From Myxococcales bacterium (GTDB lineage: Bacteria > Myxococcota_A > Polyangia > Polyangiales > Ga0077539), in assembly GCA_013298625.1 (NCBI GenBank), contig JAAFIF010000034.1, positions 1-64,000 of the forward strand: a stretch of 64,000 bases of DNA, given 5' to 3'. The stretch's first letter is position 1. Each line of letters opens with the position of its first letter. A program made the position numbers and the translations under genes. Positions 54,955-63,282 of this stretch are shown here, one piece after another. The notes beneath the pieces were generated by a model. It ran no database searches. It had not been told where the DNA came from and saw nothing but the letters and a program-made list of their open reading frames with translations.

Positions 54955-56448
54955 TCACCCCGCGGGCGGAGCGAAATAGAGCGGCAGGCGGATGGACACG
55001 CGCGTCCCTTGCCCTTCGATCGAGTCGATCAACACCGCGCCGCCGTGGCGTTGCACGATCTGACGAACGATCGTCAGCCCGAGCCCCGTGCCCGCAGGCT
55101 TGGTGGTGAAGAACGGCTCGTACACGCGCGCCAATGTAGCCGCGGGAATCCCCCGCCCTCGGTCCTGCACCGACGCCAAGACCGCCGGCTGCGAGCCCGT
55201 CTCGAGCTCGAGCAGCACGGTCACCGTCCCGCCTTCGCTCGACGCCTCGATCGCGTTGACGACCAGGTTGTGAAACACCTGCTCGAGCCGCTCGGTGTCG
55301 CCGCGAGCCAGCGCCGGCCGCAGCGCGCGCTGCACGGTGATCCCCCGGGACTGCGCGGACGGCTCGTGCAGCGCGAGCACGCGATCGAGCAGCGCGTGCA
55401 TGTCCACGGACGCGCGGGCGATCGGCCTCGGCCGCGCGAGCTCGAGAAAATCACCGAGCAGATGTTCGAGCCGCTTGAGCTCGGACGCGACGATCTCGAC
55501 CCGCGCCTTGAGCGGGCCTCGCTCGCCCTCGTCCTGCAGCCGATCTACGCCGCGGCCGAGCAAATGCAGCTGCAGCCCCGCGGCGTTGAGCGGGTTGCGA
55601 ATCTCGTGCGCGAGGCCCGCGGCGAGCGTCCCCATGTGCGCGAGCGCTTCGGACTCGGCCGCGCGCCGCTCGAGCTCGAGCCGCTCGGTGACGTCGACGC
55701 CCGTGAGGTAGACGACCGCGTCCGAGCTGCGCGCGCCTGACGCGGCGGACGTGACGTGCCAGCGCACCGAGCGCGGCCCATTTCGACCGAGCAGCACGGC
55801 CTCGAACTCGATGGCGCCCTTTGCGTCGCGCGCCGCGTCGACGCGCTTTCTCGCGAGCGCGCGGGCCTCTGCTCCGATGCATCGAGCGAAGAAATCGCAG
55901 GACGCGAGCTCTTCGGCGCTCGCGCCCACGGTGTCGCACGCGCGGCGGTTCGCGATGACCGCGCGCGCGTCGCGATCGAGCGCAAACACCAGCACGCCCG
56001 TGGAGTCGACGACGTCCCGATAGCGCCGCTCGCTGGCGGCGAGCTGCTGCGCGAGGGCCTCTCGCTCGGCGCGGAGCTCCACCTGCATCAGCGCGTGCTC
56101 GACGGTCGCGACGAGCTCTTCGACGTTGAACGGCTTGACGACGTAGTGAAACGCCCCGACGCGGACCGCGGCGATCGCCGAGTCGATCGACGCGTGGCCG
56201 GTCATGAGCAGCACCTCGCCGCCCGGGCACGCGGCGCGCATGGCAGGGACGAGCTCGTGACCGGAGGAGTCCGGGAGGTTGACGTCGACGAACGCGAGCT
56301 CGTAGCCGCGAGCGCGCGCGACCTCGAGCGCGGCGGCGGCGCTGGGGACGACCTCGACCGAGAAGCCTCGCTCTTCGAAGAGCTCGACGAGGTTGTCCGC
56401 GAGCTCGCGGTTGTCGTCGACGACGAGCAGTCTGGGACGGCTGGTCAT
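54955..56448 (-). CDS. Receiver-PAS-histidine kinase hybrid
   Basis: 497 residues. Receiver domain 1-120 with DD at 11-12 and phospho-acceptor D55; PAS domain about 135-258; HisKA with phospho-acceptor H281 (GLAHEIRNPLNAAG); HATPase with N box (HNLVVNAIEAS), G1 (QDRGRGIP) and G2 (GTGLGLTI). All catalytic motifs are intact. No membrane segment, so it senses an internal signal, or one relayed through the receiver. The start overlaps the stop of the kinase gene upstream (ATGA), so the two kinases are made together and may form a phosphorelay. Confidence 0.94.
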   Translation of the reverse strand: MTSRPRLLVVDDNRELADNLVELFEERGFSVEVVPSAAAALEVARARGYELAFVDVNLPDSSGHELVPAMRAACPGGEVLLMTGHASIDSAIAAVRVGAFHYVVKPFNVEELVATVEHALMQVELRAEREALAQQLAASERRYRDVVDSTGVLVFALDRDARAVIANRRACDTVGASAEELASCDFFARCIGAEARALARKRVDAARDAKGAIEFEAVLLGRNGPRSVRWHVTSAASGARSSDAVVYLTGVDVTERLELERRAAESEALAHMGTLAAGLAHEIRNPLNAAGLQLHLLGRGVDRLQDEGERGPLKARVEIVASELKRLEHLLGDFLELARPRPIARASVDMHALLDRVLALHEPSAQSRGITVQRALRPALARGDTERLEQVFHNLVVNAIEASSEGGTVTVLLELETGSQPAVLASVQDRGRGIPAATLARVYEPFFTTKPAGTGLGLTIVRQIVQRHGGAVLIDSIEGQGTRVSIRLPLYFAPPAG

Positions 56449-57221
56449 GCGCCCTCTGCTCTGGTGACGCGCAGCGCGAAGCGCGCGCCGACGTCGCTCG
56501 GACTGATCGCGAGCTCGCCGCCTTGCGCGCGGGCCCACTCGCGAGAGATCGCGAGGCCGAAGCCGTGCCCTCCAGCGCTCTTGCTGACGCCGAGCGCGAA
56601 CACGCGGTCGAAGTCTTCTCTGGCGATTCCCGGTCCGTTGTCTTGCACGGTCACGATGAGATGGGGTCCGTCGCGCGTGATGGCCAGCGCGAGCTCGGCG
56701 TGATCGCCGCACGCCGCGCGGGCGTTGGACAGGAGGTTGCCGAGGATCTGCTGCGTGCGTCTGCGGTCGAGCCTCGCCACGGCCGCCGGCGCGTCGTCGT
56801 TGATCGTCACGCTGACCGTGGGCGGGAGGTTGGCCGATTCGACAGCGTCGAGCACCAGCGGGTGCAGCGCGACGAGCTCGAGCAAAATCGGCCGCGGCGA
56901 GGCGCCGTCGAGCAGCTCGTGCGCCAGGGACGACGCGAGCTTCACTTGGGCGTCGATGCGCGCGATGTGCTTTCGACCGCGCTCGTCGTCGCCGACGCGG
57001 GGCGCGAGCAGCGAGGCGCTCGTGGCGATGACGGCGAGCGGGTTGCGCAGCTCGTGCGAGAGCGCTGCTGCGCGCCGTCCCGCGATGGCGGCGGCCACGA
57101 GCGGAGCGAGCTGCGCGGCGACGACGGCGCGCGCGTCGCGCACCGAGTCGAGGCCGGTGTGCTTCGCGATTGCGTCGCAGATCGCCTCCGCGAGCACCGA
57201 CGAGTCATCGACGTCTTGCAT
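56445..57221 (-). CDS. Soluble sensor histidine kinase
   Basis: 258 residues. A short N-terminal helical region, then HisKA with H56 in ALSHELRNPLAV, N box (QQILGNLLSNARAACG), G1 (VQDNGPGIA) and G2 (GHGFGLAI). No membrane or known sensor domain, so the input is probably another protein. The coupled gene downstream carries an N-terminal receiver, the obvious phosphate acceptor. Divergent from gluQ with about 26 bp between starts. Confidence 0.93.
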   Translation of the reverse strand: MQDVDDSSVLAEAICDAIAKHTGLDSVRDARAVVAAQLAPLVAAAIAGRRAAALSHELRNPLAVIATSASLLAPRVGDDERGRKHIARIDAQVKLASSLAHELLDGASPRPILLELVALHPLVLDAVESANLPPTVSVTINDDAPAAVARLDRRRTQQILGNLLSNARAACGDHAELALAITRDGPHLIVTVQDNGPGIAREDFDRVFALGVSKSAGGHGFGLAISREWARAQGGELAISPSDVGARFALRVTRAEGA

Positions 57222-57247
57222 GAAGGGGCGGTTCGCGAGTGTACTCG

Positions 57248-58222
57248 ATGCCGCGGACGATGATCGAGCGAGGACGGTTCGCGCCGACGCCTTCGGGACG
57301 GCTGCACATCGGGAGCGCTCGAACCGCGCTCGCCGCGGCGCTCGCTGCGCGGGCGGCGGGAGGGCGCTTCGCGCTTCGCGTCGAGGACCTCGATGGAACG
57401 CGGACGCGCGAGGGCATGACGCGGGCGATGCTCGAGGACCTCACGTGGCTCGGCGTGCGCTTCGACGAGGGTCCCGAGCGCGGGCCGCACGAGCCGTATG
57501 TGCAGAGCGCTCGCGGCGCGCTCTACCTCGAGGCGCTCTCGGTGCTTCGCGAGAAGGGGCTCGTGTATCCGTGCGCGTGTTCGCGAAGAGAGGTCGAAGA
57601 GCTCGCGCGCGCGCCGCACGGTCGAGAGCCGGTCTACCCAGGGACGTGCAGAGACCGAGCCCACGACGCCGTGCTCGCGCAGGCGCACGAGCGGGGACGC
57701 GCCGCGGCGTGGAGGTTTCGGGCGCGCGAGGGCACGGTCGCGATGGTGGATGAAATCGCCGGCGCGTACGCGCAGGACGTCGCGCGGGAGGTCGGCGATT
57801 TCGTGGTGTACCGCGCGGACGGCGTGGCGGCCTACCAGCTCGCGGTCGTGGTCGACGACATCGCGATGGAGGTCACGCAGGTCGTGCGAGGCGAGGACCT
57901 GCTGGCGAGCACGCCGAGGCAAGCGCTGCTCTACGAGGCGTTTGGCGCGCGTCCGCCGCGGTGGGCGCACGTCGGGCTCGTGGTCAACGACCAGGGACAG
58001 CGGCTGGCGAAGCGCGACGGCGCGCTGTCCATCGCAGCGCTGCGCGAAGCCGGGGTGCGCGCGCAGGCGCTGCGCGAAGCGCTGCTGGACACGCTGGGCG
58101 CCGGCCCTACACAGGACCGCTGGACACCCGAGTCGATCGCGAGAGGCGCGCTGACGTTGCGCGCGCTCAGCGAGCGGCTGCCCGAGATCGCTCCGCTGAT
58201 CGCGGGGTCGACCGAAGGCTGA
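57248..58222 (+). CDS. gluQ: Glutamyl-Q tRNA(Asp) synthetase
   Basis: 324 residues from the ATG at 57248 (57260 or GTG 57239 also possible). It is a short GluRS-like catalytic core without the anticodon-binding domain: RGRFAPTPSGRLHIGS with HIGS at 20-23, VEDLDGTR, zinc ligands in YPCACSRREVEEL and VYPGTCRD, and the KMSKS-like LAKRDG. This set is typical of GluQ, which attaches glutamate to queuosine in tRNA-Asp. The alternative, a truncated GluRS, is less likely given the zinc motif and size. Confidence 0.92.
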   Translation: MPRTMIERGRFAPTPSGRLHIGSARTALAAALAARAAGGRFALRVEDLDGTRTREGMTRAMLEDLTWLGVRFDEGPERGPHEPYVQSARGALYLEALSVLREKGLVYPCACSRREVEELARAPHGREPVYPGTCRDRAHDAVLAQAHERGRAAAWRFRAREGTVAMVDEIAGAYAQDVAREVGDFVVYRADGVAAYQLAVVVDDIAMEVTQVVRGEDLLASTPRQALLYEAFGARPPRWAHVGLVVNDQGQRLAKRDGALSIAALREAGVRAQALREALLDTLGAGPTQDRWTPESIARGALTLRALSERLPEIAPLIAGSTEG

Positions 58223-58318
58223 GCGTCGCCGTTGCAACGCGGGGGCGAACGCCGGTAGGGTGCGCGCCGCTCGTGGCGCTGTTGGCGCAGAGCATTCCTA
58301 CAGAGGAGCAGTGAAGCG

Positions 58319-59617
58319 ATGGCCGTCGATGTCGTGATGCCCCAGCTCGGTGAAAGCGTGGTCGAAGGTACGATCACGCGGTGGCTCGTGAAAGAGGGAG
58401 GAGCGATCCAGAAGGACCAGCCCCTCGTGACGATCTCGACGGACAAGGCTGACACCGATGTTCCGTCGCCGACCTCGGGCGTCGTCGTGAAGCTCGCGGT
58501 CGCCGAAGGCGAGACCGTCAAAGTCAACACCGTGATCGCCGTGATCGACGCCGCGGCGACGGCGAGCGCGCCTGCAGCAGCAGCGGCGCCTGCAGCACCC
58601 GCGGCGCCCGCAGCGAGCGACGCAGGCGGACAGACGTCTCCCGCGGTTCGTTCTCTCGCGCGCGAGCACAACGTGGACCTCTCGACGCTGCGCGGCACCG
58701 GCGAAAACGGCCGCGTGACCAAGCAAGACGTGCTCGACGCTGCGAGCAAGAAGCCCGCAGCGCCCACGGCGGTCGCCGCGCCCGCGCCGATCGCCGCGCC
58801 CGCGCCGGTCGCCGCGCCCTCGCGCGTCGAGAGCGCAAACGCTGTGATTCAAGCGGCGAGCGCGGTCTCGTACGGCGCGCCCACCAAGACGTTCAAGGTC
58901 CCGGCGTACGTGCCCCAGCCGGGCGACGAGGTGGTTCCGTTCTCGCGTCGTCGGCGGATCATCGCCGAGCACATGGTGTACTCGAAGCACGTCTCTCCGC
59001 ACGTGATGACCATCGCGGAGATCGACATGCACAAGGTGCACAAGCTCCGCGAGGCGAAGAAGAACGAGCTGAAGGCGCAGGGCGTCAACCTCACGTACCT
59101 CGCGTTCATCGCCGCCGCGACCGCGCGCGCGCTGCGAGAGAACCCCGTGATGAACGCGCGCGTCCTCGACGACGCCTTCGTCAAGCTCAAGCGCATCAAC
59201 CTCGGGATCGCCGTCGAGACCAAAGACGGCCTGATCGTCCCGGTCGTTCGCGACGCCGATGAGCTCACGGTCCGCGGGATCGCGCGCGCCATCGACGACG
59301 TCGCCGCCAAGGCCCGCGACGGAAAGACCTCGCCCGACGACCTCGCCGGCGCGACCTTCTCCATCAGCAACCCTGGCCTCAAGGGCAACTTCGTCGGCGC
59401 CGCGATCATCTCGCAGCCCAACGTGGGCATCTTGCGCATCGGCGAGATGGTCAAGCGCCCGGTCGTCGTCGAGCAGGACGGGCAGGATATGATCGCGATC
59501 CACCCGGTGATGTTCGCTGCGCTCTCGTACGATCACCGCATCGTCGACGGCGTCGCCGCGAACAGCTTCTTGTTTCGCGTGACCGAGCTGCTCGAGAAGG
59601 CCGAGTTCGACGTCTGA
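58319..59617 (+). CDS. 2-oxoacid dehydrogenase E2 acyltransferase
   Basis: 432 residues. Lipoyl domain 1-77 with the lipoyl lysine K43 in STDKADTDVPSP, an Ala/Pro linker, an E3-binding domain (SPAVRSLAREHNVDLSTLRGTG), a second Ala/Pro linker and the catalytic domain ending in DHRIVDG (about 405). It is the acyltransferase core of pyruvate, 2-oxoglutarate or branched-chain dehydrogenase. The short Ala/Pro linkers and single lipoyl domain fit any of these; without E1 or E3 genes nearby I cannot choose. Start ATG with GAGGAG upstream. Confidence 0.94.
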   Translation: MAVDVVMPQLGESVVEGTITRWLVKEGGAIQKDQPLVTISTDKADTDVPSPTSGVVVKLAVAEGETVKVNTVIAVIDAAATASAPAAAAAPAAPAAPAASDAGGQTSPAVRSLAREHNVDLSTLRGTGENGRVTKQDVLDAASKKPAAPTAVAAPAPIAAPAPVAAPSRVESANAVIQAASAVSYGAPTKTFKVPAYVPQPGDEVVPFSRRRRIIAEHMVYSKHVSPHVMTIAEIDMHKVHKLREAKKNELKAQGVNLTYLAFIAAATARALRENPVMNARVLDDAFVKLKRINLGIAVETKDGLIVPVVRDADELTVRGIARAIDDVAAKARDGKTSPDDLAGATFSISNPGLKGNFVGAAIISQPNVGILRIGEMVKRPVVVEQDGQDMIAIHPVMFAALSYDHRIVDGVAANSFLFRVTELLEKAEFDV

Positions 59618-59623
59618 GCCGCG

Positions 59624-59645
59624 CGTCGCTGCCCCTGCAGCGACG
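59624..59645. terminator. Hairpin between convergent genes
   Basis: CGTCGCTGC-CCCT-GCAGCGACG, a perfect 9-bp stem with a 4-base loop, seven bases after the E2 stop and 36 bp from the end of the convergent lipoprotein gene. There is no T-run, so it may stop transcription in both directions only weakly or with Rho. Confidence 0.45.
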
Positions 59646-59680
59646 GCGAACGACGCGCTGCAGAAGGGGGCAGCGGGGGG

Positions 59681-61009
59681 CTACGGTCCGAGGATCGTGA
59701 GCGTGTACGGGCTCATCGAGCGCTCGAGCGCCACGATCGAATCGCCACCGGACATGAACGTGGCGCCGTTGGCGATGCAGCCGCCCATGCTCCCGCAGTC
59801 ACGCCGGGCCAGGATCGACCCTGATGAAGCGAACACCCGAACCTGCCCCGCGGCGCCGCGGTAGCGGTAGTTCTCGACGTTGCCGACGCCCATTCCGCCA
59901 CACGTCGTCGAGCTGAGCGACGCGACCGACGTGGGCGCTCGGATGGTGCCTCCGTCGATCTGCATCGCGTTGTTGCAGTCGCGTCCACCGCCCATCTGCG
60001 TGCGAAATCGCAGCGTAAACCCGCCGCCCGTCGCGTTGAACGAGTCGACCGCGACCAGCGCCGTGCGCGTCCCGAGCAGCCCGTCGGCGCGCAGCACGAC
60101 CCGCGAGCCGTTGTTGCTGTTTGCGATGTCGTCGTTGCACGCGATGGGCATGCGGCCGCAGGCGTCGCCAACCCAAAGCACAGGGTCGAGCCCGTCCGTC
60201 GTGCGGGTGGCTTCGATCCACAGGTCGCGGTTCTGCGGCCAGGTCACCGAATACCAGCGTTCTCCGCCGGCGCCGAGCTCCATGCGCGTGCCGCAGTAGG
60301 ACTGCACCGTGCTCGCGACACCGGCGTTGTTTCCGGTGAGCTCGGTCGACGTGGCGGAGGTGAGGTCCACGCGCTGCGCGTTGGCGCAAGTGGTGTTCAT
60401 CGTGACGCCGCACATCGGGACCTCGTCGGTCATCCCGTTGCAGTTGTTGTCGACGCGGTCGCAGAGCTCCGCAGCGGAGGGGTTGATCGCGCGGTCGTTG
60501 TCGTTGCAATCGCCGTTGGCAAATCCGCACGCGCGGCCGTCGACCATGGCCGCAGGGGCGCCGTCCATGTCGCGATCCACAGGGGTGTTCGAGCAGACGC
60601 GCGCGTTGCAGGCGTCGACGGTGCACGGGTTGGAGTCGTTGCAATCCATGGGGCCGTTGCAGCCGGTCATCATGTTGGGCACGCAGCCCATCGCGAGGTC
60701 GCAGCGCGAGTCCGGTCCGCACGCGGTGTTGTCTGGCGTGTTGACGCAGGTCCCAGCGTTGCAGCGGTCGATCGTGCACGCGATGTTGTCGTTGCAGTCG
60801 TTGGGGCACGTCGGGACGACGTCTGGCGTCGAGATCACGTCGTCGGGCGGCGCGATCACGTCGGGCAGGTTCGCGCTGTCGGGCGGACGCGAGACGTCTT
60901 GCGTCGAGCTGCCTCCGTCGCCGCGGACCCGCGAGAGGTCCGGTTGCACGAGCACCGAGCAGCCCGTGAGCCCCGCCAACGCGATCACGCTGAGCCTCGC
61001 GGCGCTCAC
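59681..61009 (-). CDS. MopE-like Cys-rich lipoprotein
   Basis: 442 residues from a GTG that overlaps the TPR/PEGA gene stop (GTGA). Lipobox LAGLTGC, an Asp/Pro/Val-rich linker, then Cys-rich repeats (CNDNIACTIDRCNAGTC, CNDSNPCTVDACNARVC). Next comes the putative metal-binding motif DCNDNDRAINPSAAELCD followed by DNNCNGMTDE, as in MopE and many myxobacterial surface proteins. The C-terminal half is beta-rich with more Cys. It is probably a surface protein binding metal or calcium. Partner of the TPR/PEGA gene, as the lipoprotein at 9665 is of the one at 11590. Confidence 0.88.
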   Translation of the reverse strand: MSAARLSVIALAGLTGCSVLVQPDLSRVRGDGGSSTQDVSRPPDSANLPDVIAPPDDVISTPDVVPTCPNDCNDNIACTIDRCNAGTCVNTPDNTACGPDSRCDLAMGCVPNMMTGCNGPMDCNDSNPCTVDACNARVCSNTPVDRDMDGAPAAMVDGRACGFANGDCNDNDRAINPSAAELCDRVDNNCNGMTDEVPMCGVTMNTTCANAQRVDLTSATSTELTGNNAGVASTVQSYCGTRMELGAGGERWYSVTWPQNRDLWIEATRTTDGLDPVLWVGDACGRMPIACNDDIANSNNGSRVVLRADGLLGTRTALVAVDSFNATGGGFTLRFRTQMGGGRDCNNAMQIDGGTIRAPTSVASLSSTTCGGMGVGNVENYRYRGAAGQVRVFASSGSILARRDCGSMGGCIANGATFMSGGDSIVALERSMSPYTLTILGP

Positions 61010-62211
61010 AGCGAGCCTCCGATCGCCAGCCCAGCGGCGCCGGGGGCGAACGTCGGGACGAGCGCGACCGACGAGCTTCGCGGCGCAGAGCTCCAGCGCG
61101 TGTTGATCGCGATGACCGTCGTGGCGATGGCGCCCGCGGCGGTGACGGCCATCATCACGTCGGAGACAGCGGCGAACGTCCGCGCGCGGCGGGCGGCGTC
61201 TTCACCACGCTGCGGATCGGTGGGCTCGGCGTTGCCGGACTCGATGCGCGTCGCGATGGTGTTGAACGCGCCGTTCGCTTGCAGGGCGAGGCCGCCCATG
61301 ACGCCCCAGGTGATGGCGAACGCGCCGGTGCCTGCGGCGGCGCCGATGAACACCGGCAGCGGCAGACCGCGCGGGCGGTCCGACGGCGGCGCGACGACAT
61401 CGTTGCCTGCGCCGACGGTGGGCGGGGTGCTGCCTGTCGCAGCAGCGCCGTCGTTGTTGGTTGTCGTGGTGGACGGCCCGGTGGAGGTCGTGGTCGTGGG
61501 CTCGGTGGTTTGCGTGGTGTTGATGGGCTGCGCGTTGGCGGCCACGGTCGTGCTTGCAGCGGTCGCGGTGCCAGCGGTGTTCGCGACGGTGGTGGTGGTC
61601 GTGGTGGCGGCGACGGGCGTGGGCGGGCGCAGAGCGATGTTGAGATCCGCGCGTTGACCCGCGGAAGCGGTGAACTCCTGTCGACCCGTAGCGTAGCCGT
61701 CGGCGGTCACTTCGACCGTGTGGCGGCCGGGCATCATGCGAACGACACCTGAGGCGTTGGCGGGCTGACCGTCGACCGTGATGATCGGATCGCGGACGCT
61801 CGCGGGCTCGATGCGGACCTGCACTTCGGCCACTTGCGAGCGCAGCTCGGTGATCTGCGACTCGACCTCGCGGCGCTGCTGCGGGGGAATTCCGCCGGCG
61901 GTCATCGCCTCGGCGATGAAGCTCTCGAAGTGGTTGAGCGCGTCGATGGGCCGGCCGAGGTGCATGAAACAGTTGGCGATGTTGACGCGCACCGAGTGGT
62001 GCGGCGCGACGCGGTACGCGGTCTGAAACTCCGCGAGCGCCGCGGAGTAATCGCCGCGTTGATAGGACTCGACGCCGCTGCGAAAGTGTCGGCCGGCCTC
62101 TTGTCGCTGCGCCGCGCTGGGGGGCGTTTGCGCGGCGGCGACCGACGAGACGGCGGTGACGGTCGAGGTGCTGAGGGCGAGTACCAAAAGCAGTCTTGAG
62201 CGGTATTGCAT
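61006..62211 (-). CDS. Secreted TPR/PEGA protein, second copy
   Basis: 401 residues: signal MQYRSRLLLVLALSTST...VAAAQ, TPR repeats (about 38-105: GVESYQRGDYSAALAEFQTAY, HHSVRVNIANCFMHLGRP), a PEGA-like domain (about 130-195: ITVDGQPANASGVVRMMPGRHTVEV, ADGYATGRQEF), a long Thr/Ala-rich linker and two C-terminal hydrophobic helices. The same order is found at 11590-12594, though the linker there is shorter. The gene is directly followed by an overlapping lipoprotein gene, again as at 11590/9665. It should sit in the inner membrane with TPR and PEGA in the periplasm. Confidence 0.87.
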   Translation of the reverse strand: MQYRSRLLLVLALSTSTVTAVSSVAAAQTPPSAAQRQEAGRHFRSGVESYQRGDYSAALAEFQTAYRVAPHHSVRVNIANCFMHLGRPIDALNHFESFIAEAMTAGGIPPQQRREVESQITELRSQVAEVQVRIEPASVRDPIITVDGQPANASGVVRMMPGRHTVEVTADGYATGRQEFTASAGQRADLNIALRPPTPVAATTTTTTVANTAGTATAASTTVAANAQPINTTQTTEPTTTTSTGPSTTTTNNDGAAATGSTPPTVGAGNDVVAPPSDRPRGLPLPVFIGAAAGTGAFAITWGVMGGLALQANGAFNTIATRIESGNAEPTDPQRGEDAARRARTFAAVSDVMMAVTAAGAIATTVIAINTRWSSAPRSSSVALVPTFAPGAAGLAIGGSL

Positions 62212-62541
62212 CGGTGTTGTTCCAGGCGACGGTGGCGCAGCGTGAGTGGCCGAGGGAGCGGCGACGCTTCACAGAGCGCGTTCGTTGCGAGAGGGTAGCG
62301 AGCGCGATCGACCGCAGCAACTCCGCGGTGAAAACGCCTTCAACAAACAGTCTCCGAGGGCTGTACACGAGAGCTCCCGGGTGTGCCGCGAGGTAGGTTT
62401 TGCCCGCTGTCAACCCGACCGAAAAGCTCGGAAGCGCTTTTCGCACCCCGGACTCGTGTGTCATGGTCGCCTCCCTTCGCGATGGATTGACAGAAGTCAG
62501 CCGTCTTTTTCTTCCACCACGAATCCCCTGACGACGAACCG
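62212..62541. other. Divergent intergenic region
   Basis: 330 bases without a gene. TTGACA at 62487-62492 could be a -35 box for the gene at 62542, but the matching -10 is poor (near 62510). No repeat or hairpin stands out. Confidence 0.4.
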
Positions 62542-63282
62542 ATGCGGACCCCGAAAAAGACCGAGGCCCTCACAGTCGCCGCTCTCGCGGGAGCGATCCT
62601 CGCGGCCCCCCTCGCCCTTCGGGCGTCGGGACCGTGCCCCGAGGGGATGGCTCGAATCGAAGAACAGTTCTGCGTGGACCGGTACGAAGCTTCGCTGGTC
62701 GAAGTGCTCAACGACGGCGCCGAACAATCGTGGTCAGCGTTTCATTCGCCCGAGCGCGCGAGGGTGCGAGCGGTGAGCCAGCGGGGCGTCGTTCCGCAGG
62801 GGTACATCAGCGCCGATCAGGCTGCGCGCGCGTGCGCCGCGTCGGGCAAGCGTCTGTGTACCGACCGCGAGTGGGTTCGCGCGTGCTCAGGTCCCCGTCG
62901 CACGCAGTACACGTACGGCAACCAGCGCGTCGCCGGCGCGTGCAACGAAGACCACTCGCGCCACCCCGTGGTCCAGCTCTTCGGCCACACGCGTCGCTAC
63001 CTGTGGAACGGCGTGTTCATGAACGATCCCCAGCTCAACCAGCTGAGCGGGACCCTCGCGACGACAGCGGCCAACGAGTCGTGCACCAACGACTACGGCG
63101 TCTTCGACATGCAGGGCAACCTGCACGAGTGGACGTCGGACTCCGAGGGCACGTTTCGCGGGGGCTACTACATGGACAACCGCATCAACGGCGACGGTTG
63201 CCAGTACGTGACGCGCGGCCACAACCGCTCGTACCACGACTATTCGACGGGCTTTCGCTGCTGCGCGAACCTCCCGGACTGA
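62542..63282 (+). CDS. Formylglycine-generating-enzyme-like secreted protein
   Basis: 246 residues with an N-terminal signal or anchor (EALTVAALAGAILAAPLALRAS). The domain is of the FGE-sulfatase/SUMF1 type: CPEGMARIEEQFCVDRYEAS at the start, the helix ADQAARACAASGKRLCTDREWVRACSG, YGVFDMQGNLHEWTSD, GGYYMDNRI and the end STGFRCCANLPD. Many myxobacterial members of this family do not make formylglycine but serve as binding or carbohydrate-related modules. Whether this one is an enzyme is open. It overlaps the M23 gene tail to tail by 43 bases. Confidence 0.88.
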   Translation: MRTPKKTEALTVAALAGAILAAPLALRASGPCPEGMARIEEQFCVDRYEASLVEVLNDGAEQSWSAFHSPERARVRAVSQRGVVPQGYISADQAARACAASGKRLCTDREWVRACSGPRRTQYTYGNQRVAGACNEDHSRHPVVQLFGHTRRYLWNGVFMNDPQLNQLSGTLATTAANESCTNDYGVFDMQGNLHEWTSDSEGTFRGGYYMDNRINGDGCQYVTRGHNRSYHDYSTGFRCCANLPD

